Of a stretch of 64,000 bases of DNA, positions 16,663-26,202 are shown one piece after another. The stretch lies in the NCBI RefSeq assembly GCF_021729035.1, contig NZ_JAJSAP010000008.1, positions 62,001-126,000 on the forward strand. Direction: 5' to 3'. The position numbers and the translations under genes were made by a program. How positions within the stretch are numbered: position 1 is the first letter of the stretch; the number at the start of each line of letters is the position of its first letter. Origin of the DNA: Microbulbifer sediminum (GTDB lineage: Bacteria; Pseudomonadota; Gammaproteobacteria; Pseudomonadales; Cellvibrionaceae). The notes below the pieces were generated by a model. It saw nothing but the letters and a program-made list of their open reading frames with translations, made no database searches and was not told the DNA's origin.

Positions 16663-18495
16663 ATGCCCAGACCCAAGTCCGCCGTCGCCCTGGAAGATGT
16701 CCACTGGGGGGCGTTGAAGACCCTGTTTCCCTATTTGCTCGAATTTCGCCGCGCAGTGATGCTGGCCCTGCTGTGCCTGGTTGGGGCCAAGCTGGCCAGC
16801 GTCGGGCTGCCATTCATCCTCAAGCATATCGTCGACGATCTGGACGCTGCTGGCGGTGCCACCGCGGCCATCGCCCTGCCACTGGGGCTGTTGCTGGCTT
16901 ATGGGGCGGTGCGCCTTTCCAGTGTGCTGTTCGGTGAGTTGCGCGACACCATTTTCGGAAGGGTGACCGAGCGCGCCCAGCGGCGGATCGGGCTGGAAGT
17001 ATTCCGGCACCTGCACCGGCTGGATCTGGATTTTCACCTGAACCGGCGAACCGGCGGGCTGTCGCGGGATATCGAGCGCGGTATTTCCGGCATTGGCTTC
17101 CTGATGCGCTTTATGGTGTTCAATATTATCCCGACGCTGCTGGAAATCGGCATGGTGGCTGTACTGTTGTGGTGGAATTACAGCGCTGTGTTCGCCCTGT
17201 TGGTGCTGGGGGCGGTGGTGGTTTATATCGGTTTCTCCGTTGTCGCCACCGAATGGCGTACGCGTTTTGTGCGCGAGCTGAACGAGGCAGAGTCCAGGAG
17301 TAGCAGCCGCTCAGTGGACAGCCTGCTGAATTACGAAACGGTCAAGTATTTCGGTAATGAGCAATATGAGGCAGGGCATTACGATGTGGAGCTGGCCCAG
17401 TGGGAGCGGGCACGGCGCAAGAACCGCCTGTCATTATTTGGCCTCAATGCGGGCCAGGCACTGATTATCGCCACTGCCATGACTGCGGCGATGGTGGTGG
17501 CCGCTACCCGCGTCACGCAGGGGCAGATGACCATTGGCGACTTCGTGCTGATCAATGCCTTTATGATGCAGATTTTTATCCCACTCAACTTCCTCGGGTT
17601 CGTCTACCGGGAAATGAAGGGCTCGCTGGCCAATATCGAAAAGATGTTTGACTTGCTGGAAGTATCACCGGGCGTCGAGGATATACCCGGGGCGCGGGAA
17701 TTGCGGGTGACGGAGGGCCGGGTGGAGTTCGAGGATGTGCGATTCGGCTACCGGCGGGACCGCGAGATCCTGAAAGGCGTGACCTTTACTGTGAGGCCGG
17801 GCGAGAAAGTGGCGATTGTCGGCGCCAGTGGTGCTGGCAAGTCAACGCTTTTCAAGCTGCTGTTCCGTTTCTACGATGCCGGAGCCGGGCGTATTTTGGT
17901 AGATGGCCAGGATATCCGTACTGTTACCCAGGCCTCCCTGCGCTCTGCGATCGGTGTGGTGCCCCAGGATACGGTGCTGTTCAACCAGTCGCTGCTGGAA
18001 AATGTCCGTTACGGGCGCGTCGACGCCAGCGACACGGAGGTTATGGAGGCCATCCGTCACGCGCAGTTATCCGATTTTGTCCGCCAACTCCCCGAGGGAG
18101 CCCACACGCTGGTGGGGGAGCGGGGCCTGAAGCTCTCTGGCGGTGAGCGCCAGCGCGTGGCCATCGCCCGGGCCTTGCTGAAACACCCGCCGATCATGGT
18201 GTTCGACGAGGCCACCTCATCTCTGGACAGCCGCTCCGAGCGGGGCATCCTGGAGGCGCTACGGGAAGTGGCCCGCGAACAGACCACACTGGTGATCGCC
18301 CACCGCCTCTCAACGGTGGTGGACGCGGACGTGATCCTGGTGCTGGACGAGGGGCGGATCGTTGAGCAGGGGAGTCATGAACAGCTGCTCCTGCAGGATG
18401 GCCCCTACGCTGCGCTCTGGCGTATGCAGCAGGAGCAGGGGGAAAGGGAGAAAATTACTGGTTATGAATTGAACAGCGGGGCCCGCGACTACTGA
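16663..18495 (+). CDS. ATM1-type ABC exporter (permease-ATPase half transporter)
   Basis: A 610-residue fused membrane and ATPase protein. Six hydrophobic helices occupy about residues 25-300, including LIATAMTAAMVVAATRV-like segments. The stretch RSVDSLLNYETVKYFGNEQYE is diagnostic of the ATM1/HMT1 group, which exports glutathione- or polysulfide-type conjugates or heavy-metal complexes. The ATPase has Walker A GASGAGKST, signature LSGGERQRVAIARA and Walker B IMVFDEATSSLD, with the switch His in IAHRLSTV. A longer frame from GTG 16615 would swallow the TATAAT box, so ATG 16663 is chosen. Confidence 0.9.
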   Translation: MPRPKSAVALEDVHWGALKTLFPYLLEFRRAVMLALLCLVGAKLASVGLPFILKHIVDDLDAAGGATAAIALPLGLLLAYGAVRLSSVLFGELRDTIFGRVTERAQRRIGLEVFRHLHRLDLDFHLNRRTGGLSRDIERGISGIGFLMRFMVFNIIPTLLEIGMVAVLLWWNYSAVFALLVLGAVVVYIGFSVVATEWRTRFVRELNEAESRSSSRSVDSLLNYETVKYFGNEQYEAGHYDVELAQWERARRKNRLSLFGLNAGQALIIATAMTAAMVVAATRVTQGQMTIGDFVLINAFMMQIFIPLNFLGFVYREMKGSLANIEKMFDLLEVSPGVEDIPGARELRVTEGRVEFEDVRFGYRRDREILKGVTFTVRPGEKVAIVGASGAGKSTLFKLLFRFYDAGAGRILVDGQDIRTVTQASLRSAIGVVPQDTVLFNQSLLENVRYGRVDASDTEVMEAIRHAQLSDFVRQLPEGAHTLVGERGLKLSGGERQRVAIARALLKHPPIMVFDEATSSLDSRSERGILEALREVAREQTTLVIAHRLSTVVDADVILVLDEGRIVEQGSHEQLLLQDGPYAALWRMQQEQGEREKITGYELNSGARDY

Positions 18496-18581
18496 GGCTC
18501 TCGAGCGCTTCCTTGATAATTGCTTCACACCGCACTAATGTTGCGAGCCGTTGCAACGATAACGATAGGCAGAGACCAATT

Positions 18582-20267
18582 ATGAAGACTGCAAAATTTG
18601 CCACAGCGCTGCTGGCGCTGGCTGTCATGAGCGCCTGTTCGCCCCGCGAGCAACAGGAAACCGAGGTAGTGGAAGAGACCGGAACAGCGGTGGAGCAGAC
18701 CCAGGTGGAGTCCGGCGAAGCCAATACCCGCTTCGACATCTATGTTCCGGTGGAGCTGAATGCGGACCTGTCCGATCTCTCCGAAGACCAGCGGCAGATG
18801 ATTGGCCTGCTGATTGATGCCAGCAAAATCATGGACCGGCTTTTCTGGCTGCAGTCATTCGGTCCTGCCGAAGAACTGTTGCCGGGTATTGAGGACAATG
18901 CCAAGCGCAAGTTCGCACGCATCAACTACGGGCCCTGGGACCGGCTGAACAACAACGAGCCGTTTATCGACGGCTACGGCCCCAAGCCGCTCGGTGCGGA
19001 GTTCTACCCGGAAGACATGACCAAGCAGGAGTTCGAGAAGTGGGAGCAGCCGGGTAAGGATGGCCTGTACTCACTGGTTCGCCGCGACCAGGACGGCAAT
19101 CTCAAGCTGGTACCATATAGCGAAGCCTATAAAAGTGATCTTGAAAAGGCCGCGGAAGTCCTGCGCCAGGCATCCAAGCTGGCCGAGGACGAGCAGTTTG
19201 CCAACTACCTGAGCATGCGTGCCGATGCCCTGGTGTCCGATGATTTCCGCCCCAGCGATATGGCCTGGATGGATATGAAGGACAACGAGATCGATGTGGT
19301 AATTGGCCCGATTGAGAATTACGAGGACCAGCTGTTTGCCTACCGCACTGCGTACGAGTCCTACGTACTGCTGAAAGACATGCAGTGGAGTGAGAAACTG
19401 GCCAAGTTCGCTGCTTTCCTGCCGGAACTGCAGAAAGGCCTGCCGGTGCCCGACAAGTACAAGTCCGAGGTGCCGGGCACTGATTCCGACCTGAATGCGT
19501 ACGATGTACTGTATTACGCTGGTCACAGCAATGCTGGTTCCAAGACCATCGCCATCAACCTGCCCAACGATGAAGAGGTGCAGCTGGCCAAAGGCACTCG
19601 CCGCCTGCAACTGAAAAATGCCATGCGCGCGAAGTTTGACAAGATCCTGGTACCCATCAGTGAGGTACTGATCGCCGAGGACCAGCGCCAGCACATCACT
19701 TTCCCGGCCTTCTTCTCCAACACCATGTTCCACGAAGTGGCCCATGGCCTGGGCATCAAGAAGACGGTCACCGATGGCAGCAACGTGCGCCAGGCCCTGA
19801 AGGAAACCTCCTCGGCGCTGGAAGAGGGCAAGGCGGATATCCTGGGTCTCTATATGGTGACCCGCCTCCACGAGAAAGGTGAGATCGAGGAAGGTGAGCT
19901 GATGGACAATTACGTCACCTTCCTGGCCAGCATTTTCCGCAGTGTGCGCTTCGGTGCCGCCAGTGCCCATGGCAAGGCCAACATGATGCGCTTCAACTAC
20001 TTCAAGGAGCAGGGTGCCTTTACCCGTGACCCCGAAACCGGGCAGTACAGTGTCGACTTCGACAAAATGCAGGAAGCGATGACCAGCCTTTCCAACCTGA
20101 TCCTGACCATTCAGGGTGACGGTGATTACAAGAAGTCAAAAGAACTGCTGGAGAGCAAGGGCGTGGTCGGTACCGAATTGCAGGCCGACCTGGATCGGCT
20201 GTCCGATGCCGATATCCCGGTGGATGTCACTTTCATCCAGGGCAAGGAAGTGCTGGGTCTGAAATAA
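18582..20267 (+). CDS. Peptidase M49-like (dipeptidyl-peptidase III family) lipoprotein
   Basis: A 561-residue protein with a lipoprotein signal (ALLALAVMSAC) and a zinc-peptidase core. The motif HEVAHG begins at His384, and the second motif EEGKAD (Glu414/Glu415 to Asp418) follows about 30 residues later, matching the EExxA(E/D) motif of M49. Classical DPP III enzymes have HExxxH; this protein has the shorter HExxH, which has been reported in some bacterial M49 members. The predicted role is periplasmic peptide trimming. The ATG at 18582 starts the signal peptide; the frame is open further upstream. It ends in a strong terminator. Confidence 0.8.
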   Translation: MKTAKFATALLALAVMSACSPREQQETEVVEETGTAVEQTQVESGEANTRFDIYVPVELNADLSDLSEDQRQMIGLLIDASKIMDRLFWLQSFGPAEELLPGIEDNAKRKFARINYGPWDRLNNNEPFIDGYGPKPLGAEFYPEDMTKQEFEKWEQPGKDGLYSLVRRDQDGNLKLVPYSEAYKSDLEKAAEVLRQASKLAEDEQFANYLSMRADALVSDDFRPSDMAWMDMKDNEIDVVIGPIENYEDQLFAYRTAYESYVLLKDMQWSEKLAKFAAFLPELQKGLPVPDKYKSEVPGTDSDLNAYDVLYYAGHSNAGSKTIAINLPNDEEVQLAKGTRRLQLKNAMRAKFDKILVPISEVLIAEDQRQHITFPAFFSNTMFHEVAHGLGIKKTVTDGSNVRQALKETSSALEEGKADILGLYMVTRLHEKGEIEEGELMDNYVTFLASIFRSVRFGAASAHGKANMMRFNYFKEQGAFTRDPETGQYSVDFDKMQEAMTSLSNLILTIQGDGDYKKSKELLESKGVVGTELQADLDRLSDADIPVDVTFIQGKEVLGLK

Positions 20268-20295
20268 GTCTCATTACTCCCCTGACCCATAAAGA

Positions 20296-20322
20296 AACCC
20301 GGCGTCGCTGCCGGGTTTTTTT
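20296..20322 (+). terminator. Intrinsic terminator after the M49-like gene
   Basis: An 8-bp stem (AACCCGGC / GCCGGGTT) with a 6-base loop is followed by a run of seven T. It lies 28 bases past the stop and separates the gene from the convergent repeat lipoprotein. Confidence 0.9.
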
Positions 20323-20445
20323 GTTGTTGGGAGGGCTGACCGGCAACTGGGTCCGGGCTCAAGCCTACAGGAGTGGCCGGTGGTCGCGCCAAAAAGCGAA
20401 CAGTAATAACCGGCTGCGGGCTAAAGCCCGGCAGCCGGTCGCCGA

Positions 20446-22815
20446 TCAGGGGTTGATGGGGGCCAGGCAGGCCATGTACACGTCCAGCTGGTTCACCTCG
20501 GTGGGCAGGCTGCCGAGGCTCAGGCGCACCCGATTGAAATCCTGTACCGAGTTGATGGTGATGACGCGCTGGTTCACGGCACCGTCGACATCGAACACCA
20601 CCAGCGCGCTGCCGGTGCCACTGTCACCGGTTGGCTGGCCGTTCAGCATGGTGCTGATGCGCACTGTCTCCAGGAGTACCAGGTCCAGCAGGGAGGCCGG
20701 TTTCTCCACCAGGAAACCAATGCGATGCCTGCCGCTCAATACCGTGGTTTTTGTGACATCGATATAGGCTCCGCCCCCGGCACCGGCGGATACCTCAATA
20801 CGGGCGGCGTCGGTGAACACGTCATTGGTAACCCGGCCGGGACTGGTGACAGAGCATCCCTCGCAGGGTGAAATAATGCCGTGGGCCAGCCAGGAGTCAC
20901 TGGTGGTGATCGGCTGGAAATCGCCGACAGATTCACACGTGGCGGCCAGGCCGCTGTCGCAGACATCGCCGATGCCATCGTTATCGAAGTCGTCCTGCTC
21001 GGGATTGGCGGTCTGGGGACAGTTATCCTCCTCGTTGGCTACACCATCGTTATCCACGTCGGAGTCACAGGCATCGCCGATCCCGTCCCCATCCGCATCG
21101 AGCTGATCCGGGTTTGAAGCTGCGGGACAGTTGTCGTCAGTGTTAGCCAGCCCATCGCCGTCGCGATCAGGGTCGCAGACATCTCCGGTGCCGTCACCGT
21201 CGAGATCTGACTGGCCCGGGTTGTAATCGATCGGGCAGTTATCCTCGCTGTCATTGACCGAATCACCGTCCAGATCGTTGTCACAGGCGTCACCGAGGCC
21301 GTCCCCGTCGCTATCCGCCTGGTCATTGGCGGTCATGGGGCAGTTGTCCTCATCGTTGGGGAAGCCATCGCCGTCGACATCGGCGTCGCAGGCATCGCCA
21401 ACACCGTCGCCGTCGAGATCGTCCTGGCCGGCATTGGGCTCTGCCGGGCAGTTGTCCTCGCCGTCATCCAGCCCGTCATTGTCGGTATCACTGTCCGCAT
21501 CGCATGCGTCGCCGATGCCGTCGCCGTCCTGGTCCTCCTGGTCGTCATTTGCCACCGCTGGGCAGTTGTCGCTGGCGTTGGGCAGGCCATCGCCATCGAG
21601 GTCTTCATCGCAGGCGTCGCCAGTGCCGTCGCCATCGAGGTCCGACTGGTCCGTATTGGCAACCAGGGGGCAGTTGTCTGAGCCATCCTCGATACCGTCG
21701 TTGTCGTCGTCGCTGTCACAGGCATCGCCCAGCTCGTCGCCGTCGGTGTTTGACTGCTCTTCGTTGGCGAGCGCGGGACAGTTATCGGAATCATCGGGAA
21801 TTCCGTCATCATCCCCGTCGTTTTCACAGGCGTCACCAATACCGTCGTTATCAGCATCGGCCTGGTCGTCATTGGCGGTGGCGGGACAGTTGTCATTTTC
21901 ATCGGCGATGCCATCGTCGTCACGGTCTGTGAACTCATCACAGGCGTCGCCAATGGAGTCATTGTCCGAGTCCTCCTGGCCGGGATTGTGGGTATCGGGA
22001 CAATTGTCCCCGGCGGATGGGATATTGTCGCCATCGTGGTCGTCGTCACAGGCATCGCCAATACCATCCCTGTCCAGGTCGGCCTGGTCCTCATTGGCTG
22101 CGAGCGGGCAATTATCCGATTCGTCGGCGATGCTATCGCCGTCATCATCGTTGTCGCAGGCATCTCCGGCGCCGTCGTTGTCAGTATCCTCCTGGTCTGG
22201 GTTGGCTGCAGAAGGGCAGTTGTCCACACCATCGTCAACACCATCATCATCTGAGTCACTGTCAGAATCACAGGCATCCCCGATATCGTCGTTATCCTGG
22301 TCCTCCTGTCCCGGGTTTACAGTCGCGGGACAGTTGTCGAGGCTGTCAGTAACATCGTCACCGTCGGTGTCATTGTCACAGCTGTCACCGGTGCCATCGC
22401 CGTCGAGGTCTTCCTGCCCGCTGTTCGCAACCAGCGGGCAGTTATCGGCATCGTTGCCCACCGAATCGCCATCGATATCGTTATCACAGGCATCGCCGAC
22501 CCCGTCACGGTCGCCATCTGCCTGGTCAGGATTGTCGGTAGCGGGGCAGTTATCGATGTTGTTGTCGACCCCGTCGCCGTCCTGGTCAACGTCACAGGCA
22601 TCGCCGATAGTGTCATTGTCGGCATCCGCCTGGTTGCTGTTGGCTGTCCCCGGGCAATTGTCATCCGCATCGGTAATGCCATCACCATCACTGTCCACTG
22701 CTGCAGCGGCCCCGGTATCGACAGCGGTTGTCCGCTGCCGGCCACTGTCGTCCGCAGTACAGCCGAAAAGCAGCGTGAGGGTTACAGCGAGCATAAAGGT
22801 TGGGAAACGCGTCAT
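20446..22815 (-). CDS. Thrombospondin type 3 repeat lipoprotein (calcium-binding)
   Basis: A 789-residue protein. A lipoprotein signal (FMLAVTLTLLFGC) leads directly into 16 thrombospondin type 3 repeats by my count of the DNCP motif. Each has the form DxDGDG-x-DxxDNCP-x-xxNxxQxDxDxDGxGDACD, where alternating Asp residues bind calcium and paired Cys (NCP and ACD) form disulfides. A C-terminal domain of about 165 residues (starting LAATCESVGDFQP) is beta-rich and unrecognised. Cell-surface display and calcium-stabilised rod shape are inferred. ATG 22815 is chosen because the signal peptide starts there. It is monocistronic, convergent with the M49-like gene, and preceded by an AT-rich promoter region. 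Confidence 0.88.
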   Translation of the reverse strand: MTRFPTFMLAVTLTLLFGCTADDSGRQRTTAVDTGAAAAVDSDGDGITDADDNCPGTANSNQADADNDTIGDACDVDQDGDGVDNNIDNCPATDNPDQADGDRDGVGDACDNDIDGDSVGNDADNCPLVANSGQEDLDGDGTGDSCDNDTDGDDVTDSLDNCPATVNPGQEDQDNDDIGDACDSDSDSDDDGVDDGVDNCPSAANPDQEDTDNDGAGDACDNDDDGDSIADESDNCPLAANEDQADLDRDGIGDACDDDHDGDNIPSAGDNCPDTHNPGQEDSDNDSIGDACDEFTDRDDDGIADENDNCPATANDDQADADNDGIGDACENDGDDDGIPDDSDNCPALANEEQSNTDGDELGDACDSDDDNDGIEDGSDNCPLVANTDQSDLDGDGTGDACDEDLDGDGLPNASDNCPAVANDDQEDQDGDGIGDACDADSDTDNDGLDDGEDNCPAEPNAGQDDLDGDGVGDACDADVDGDGFPNDEDNCPMTANDQADSDGDGLGDACDNDLDGDSVNDSEDNCPIDYNPGQSDLDGDGTGDVCDPDRDGDGLANTDDNCPAASNPDQLDADGDGIGDACDSDVDNDGVANEEDNCPQTANPEQDDFDNDGIGDVCDSGLAATCESVGDFQPITTSDSWLAHGIISPCEGCSVTSPGRVTNDVFTDAARIEVSAGAGGGAYIDVTKTTVLSGRHRIGFLVEKPASLLDLVLLETVRISTMLNGQPTGDSGTGSALVVFDVDGAVNQRVITINSVQDFNRVRLSLGSLPTEVNQLDVYMACLAPINP
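20940..22710 (-). repeat. Coding tandem repeat array (16 thrombospondin type 3 units)
   Basis: The DNA repeats with a period of about 105-117 bases, each unit encoding one DNCP...DACD module. Units are diverged in sequence, so this looks like an old protein-level expansion rather than recent slippage. Unit 13 is one residue short (TANDQ). Confidence 0.85.
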
Positions 22816-23536
22816 GCGAGGATCTCCGGGAGCGGTTTTTTTTATCGATCCGAGGCGGGAAAAGCTGCGGAGATGCATTCGAAAAGCAGCATCCGCTGAC
22901 CGGCACTCCCGTGTGGTCGGTGGCTGCATCCTGAACAGCAACTTCCCTGTCGCCCCTGACATGCCGTCACGGCAGCTGAATGGTGACGGCGTTCTTTTAC
23001 CCCTTAGTAAAAAAAATTCACTTAGGGTTGTGATGGGTTTCTAATTTAAAGTGTGATGCATGTCTACGCCTTGGCGTCAATGCTATTGAGTTTGGGGTCT
23101 TTGGTCGTGACTATTCATGATTTACTGTCGTTTTGACGTCCTGGTATTGTGGCTTTCCGGATCGTTGCAGCCCGGGGCCCGGGAGTCGGAATTGCCTGCG
23201 CAGCCAGTGAGAGCGGAGCCTGTTCGAAACCTTCTCTTTGCGGTGTCAGGGGCACCAGGCAGGGGAGACAGGCATCCAGCGGGTTGACCCGGTAGGGGAG
23301 GCTACCCCGGCGCACTTCGAGGGCATCAAAATGTGGCCGGAGATTGAATGTGGCCGGCCGGCGAACCCGCCTAAAGCTTCGCAACCTGTAGCCCGGCAGG
23401 TCCCCGCCCCGGGCGCGCTTGCCAGTCGTCCCGCCAGTAAAGGTGCCTATGGAGTCCCGGGCCTGTCAGTTCCGAAAGTGACTCGTCTCCCGCCCGGAAT
23501 GCCCATAGACTGGCTCCAGCTGAAGAGGAGTTGCCA
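22816..23536. other. Divergent intergenic region (about 720 bases), no gene recognised
   Basis: This gap lies between the leftward repeat lipoprotein and the rightward Ada-AlkA gene. Bases 22990-23150 are strikingly AT-rich for this genome and contain an imperfect dyad (CCCTTAG ... CTTAGGG around an A-run), suitable for promoter or regulator binding. Bases 23160-23530 are GC-rich. A minus-strand 89-codon frame at 23115-23384 has no start signal or recognised motif and I do not call it. AGGAG at 23525-23529 serves the downstream GTG. Confidence 0.6.
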
Positions 23537-24994
23537 GTGCGTTTGTCCCCTGAAACCTGTTCCCGTGCCCGGCTGGCCCGGGACCAGAGATTTGATGGCC
23601 TGTTCTACACCGCGGTAAAAACCACCCGCATCTTCTGCCGTCCAATCTGCCCGGCCCGCGCGCCGCTGGAAAAAAATGTCGAGTACTTTCGCACTGCGGC
23701 CGAGGCTGCGACCGCGGGGTATCGGCCGTGCCGCCGATGTCGTCCCGATGCGGCGCCCGGCAGTCCGGCCTGGGGATTGGTAGGTACCACCGTACAGAGG
23801 GCGCTGGCGTTGATGCGCAGTGAGCGCGAGGGATTGTCGGTGGAATCGCTGGCGGCGCGACTGGGAATCAGCAGCCGCTACCTGCGGCGGCTGTTCAATG
23901 AGCACCTGGGCATGAGCCCACTGCAATACTGGCAGGTGGAGCGGGTCATGTTTGCGCTGGGGCTCTTGCGTGAGACCCGGTTGCCGGTGGCCCAGGTGGC
24001 TTTCGAGGCCGGGTTTAACAGCACGCGCCGTTTCAATGCGGTATTCCGTGAGATATGCCACCGCACCCCGTCCGATGTGCGGCAGGACGGCCAAGCCGGG
24101 ACTGCGGTAAGTGGTGGAGTCCGGTTCTATCTCCCCTACCGGCCGCCCTTCGACTGGCGGCAACTGCTGGCGTTCTTTCGTGTCCGCGCCCTCAGGGGCG
24201 TGGAAGAGGTGATTGATGGCGTTTACCTGCGGAGCTTTTGCCTGGAGGGCGGGGAGCCTGGTGTGCTGCGGGTCAGTGACGATACGGCCGCGCATCGGCT
24301 GGTGGTGGAGCTGGATTCCGGCGATGCGCGCGGACTCTATGTCCTCAACCAGCGGTTGCGCAGGCTGTTTGACCTGGACTCGGATACCGGCGAGATCGGG
24401 CAGGTGCTTTCTGCCGATCCGCTGCTGGCCCAGCAGCTGCAGCGCTTGCCGGGAGTGCGGCTGCCGGGCGCCTGGGACCCGTTCGAGTATGCCTTGCGGG
24501 CAATTCTCGGCCAGCAGATATCGGTCGCCGCGGCGACAACCATCGCCGGCCGGCTGGTGGAGCGCTACGGGGGCCGCTTCGTGGATACCAGTGGCCGCGA
24601 GTGGCGACTGTTCCCGGCTGCCGGACAGCTGGCCGGGGTGGATTTCGAGGGTTTGGGGGTGACCCGGGCGCGGGCAGCGACGCTGCGGGCATTCGTGGCG
24701 GCCGCCCTGGAAGGCCAGGTAGACTTCACCGAGACTGACCTGGAGCGATGGTGTTCTCAGTTGACGGCGTTGCCGGGAATCGGCGACTGGACAGCCCAGT
24801 ACATCGCCATGCGTGGGCTGTCACTGCCCGATGCCTTCCCGGCCTCCGACCTTGGTATCCTCCAGGCGCTTGGGGAGGGCGGTGACCGGGCCACCCCGGG
24901 TGCGGCCAGGGCCCGCGCGGAGCAATGGCGACCATGGCGGTCTTATGGCGCACTGCTGCTGTGGCAGTCGCTTCAAACCGGAGACAATAAATGA
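23537..24994 (+). CDS. Bifunctional Ada-type regulator / DNA-3-methyladenine glycosylase II (AlkA)
   Basis: A 485-residue fusion for alkylation damage. Residues 1-80 form the Ada zinc domain with Cys34, Cys38, Cys65 and Cys68 (RIFCRPICPARAP and PCRRCRPD), one of which accepts methyl from phosphotriesters. An AraC-type helix-turn-helix region follows (about 85-190: LAARLGISSRYLRRLFNEHLG). The rest is AlkA: the HhH motif LPGIGDWTAQYIAMRG and catalytic Asp438 in PASDLG. It would sense methylation and excise alkylated bases. GTG 23537 is chosen over TTG 23531 because AGGAG then has 7-base spacing. The next gene overlaps by 4 bases. Confidence 0.92.
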   Translation: MRLSPETCSRARLARDQRFDGLFYTAVKTTRIFCRPICPARAPLEKNVEYFRTAAEAATAGYRPCRRCRPDAAPGSPAWGLVGTTVQRALALMRSEREGLSVESLAARLGISSRYLRRLFNEHLGMSPLQYWQVERVMFALGLLRETRLPVAQVAFEAGFNSTRRFNAVFREICHRTPSDVRQDGQAGTAVSGGVRFYLPYRPPFDWRQLLAFFRVRALRGVEEVIDGVYLRSFCLEGGEPGVLRVSDDTAAHRLVVELDSGDARGLYVLNQRLRRLFDLDSDTGEIGQVLSADPLLAQQLQRLPGVRLPGAWDPFEYALRAILGQQISVAAATTIAGRLVERYGGRFVDTSGREWRLFPAAGQLAGVDFEGLGVTRARAATLRAFVAAALEGQVDFTETDLERWCSQLTALPGIGDWTAQYIAMRGLSLPDAFPASDLGILQALGEGGDRATPGAARARAEQWRPWRSYGALLLWQSLQTGDNK

Positions 24995-25503
24995 TCGTTT
25001 ACGAGATTTACCCCACCGCTTTTGGCGATGTCTGTATCGCCGCTGAGGACAGCGGCCCGCAGGCGGGGTTGGTTGCGCTGGGGTTCGTTCGCGACGGCCA
25101 GGCGCCGGGGATTCGCCCCGGGTGGCAGCGGCGGTCCTGTGCCCTGACCGATAAGGCGTCGGTCCAGTTGGGAGAGTACCTGGCTGGCAATCGACAGGCT
25201 TTCGACCTGCGCCTGCATCCCCCGGGCACACCTTTCCAGCAGCGGGTCTGGACGGCCCTGCGGGATATCCCTTTCGGTGAGACCCGCAGCTATCGCCAGC
25301 AGGCGGAGGCGCTGGGTAATCCAAAGGCGGTCCGAGCGGTTGCGCGGGCCAATGGCGCTAACCCCCTCGCCATTGTGATTCCCTGCCATCGCGTTATCGG
25401 TGCCGATGGGACCCTGACCGGCTACGCCGGTGGACTGGAGCTGAAGGCCCGCCTGCTCACCCTCGAGGGGGCCCGCTTTACCCGGCAGGGCGAGCTGCTG
25501 TAG
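24991..25503 (+). CDS. ogt: Methylated-DNA--[protein]-cysteine S-methyltransferase
   Basis: A 170-residue O6-alkylguanine repair protein that transfers the alkyl group irreversibly to its own cysteine. The active-site motif IPCHRVIG holds Cys132, preceded by the wing-helix segment TPFQQRVWTALRDIPFGET and the arginine-finger region GNPKAVRAVARANGANP. ATG 24991 overlaps the upstream stop (ATGA), so it is translationally coupled with the Ada-AlkA protein. Together the pair supplies the activities of E. coli Ada and AlkA with the domains shuffled between two polypeptides. Confidence 0.95.
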   Translation: MIVYEIYPTAFGDVCIAAEDSGPQAGLVALGFVRDGQAPGIRPGWQRRSCALTDKASVQLGEYLAGNRQAFDLRLHPPGTPFQQRVWTALRDIPFGETRSYRQQAEALGNPKAVRAVARANGANPLAIVIPCHRVIGADGTLTGYAGGLELKARLLTLEGARFTRQGELL

Positions 25504-25671
25504 GCAGAGCTGGCCTGGGACACCGGCGGTCCCGGCCCTCCTGCTGGCCCGTCTTCCGGCGGATATTACTCAGGGTCTTTTTTCCTCCGCTGAAACGTGC
25601 GGAAGCTGCTGGCAATGACCGGCCACGGGCGGGATAATGGCCGCTTGAATAGATCCACTGCCGGAGGCCAG

Positions 25672-26202
25672 ATGCTGTACAGACTGGGCGAAAACCAGCC
25701 AGAACTTGAAGGGGAGGGGCATTACATCGCCCCGGGTGCCCATGTGATCGGCAATGTACGCATGCTCAGTCGCAGCTCGGTGTGGTTCAACGCGGTCGTG
25801 CGCGGTGACTGTGATCGCATCACCATCGGTGAGGACAGCAATGTCCAGGACGGTGCGGTGCTGCACACCGACCCCGGTGTTCCCCTGACGATCGGTACCG
25901 GGGTGACGGTAGGCCACAAGGCGATGCTGCACGGCTGCGAAATCGGTGACTACTCCCTGGTGGGAATCAATGCCGTCATCCTCAATGGGGCCAAAATCGG
26001 CCGTGGTTGCGTGATCGGCGCCAATGCACTGGTTACCGAGAATATGGAAGTCCCGGACTTCTCCATGGTCCTGGGCAGTCCCGGTAAGGTGGTCAAAACC
26101 CTCGACCAGTCAATGCTCGAGCTGCTGAAGGCCAGTAGTGACCACTATGCCGACAATGGCCGTCGCTTCGCCGAAGAGCTGGTTGCCCTCGACGCACCAT
26201 GA
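25672..26202 (+). CDS. Gamma-carbonic anhydrase-like hexapeptide-repeat protein (YrdA type)
   Basis: A 176-residue left-handed beta-helix protein with hexapeptide repeats ([20 protein letters not shown] to [12 protein letters not shown]). Metal-ligand histidines are present in VLHTDPG and in [10 protein letters not shown], the gamma-CA pattern. Members of the YrdA/PaaY group bind zinc but many have weak or no carbonic anhydrase activity, so catalysis is uncertain. ATG 25672 is preceded by GGAGG, and a GATAAT hexamer at 25633-25638 is a possible -10. The stop overlaps the start of the DUF1289 gene. Confidence 0.9.
   Translation: MLYRLGENQPELEGEGHYIAPGAHVIGNVRMLSRSSVWFNAVVRGDCDRITIGEDSNVQDGAVLHTDPGVPLTIGTGVTVGHKAMLHGCEIGDYSLVGINAVILNGAKIGRGCVIGANALVTENMEVPDFSMVLGSPGKVVKTLDQSMLELLKASSDHYADNGRRFAEELVALDAP

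Noticed and set aside
21254-23044. 596-codon plus-strand frame over the thrombospondin repeats
   Set aside because: It is a Ser/Pro-rich antisense shadow of the calcium-binding repeats, which have clear motif conservation on the minus strand.
23115-23384. 89-codon minus-strand frame in the region before the Ada-AlkA gene
   Set aside because: There is no start signal, no motif and no family resemblance; it could be a decayed gene, but I cannot support it.
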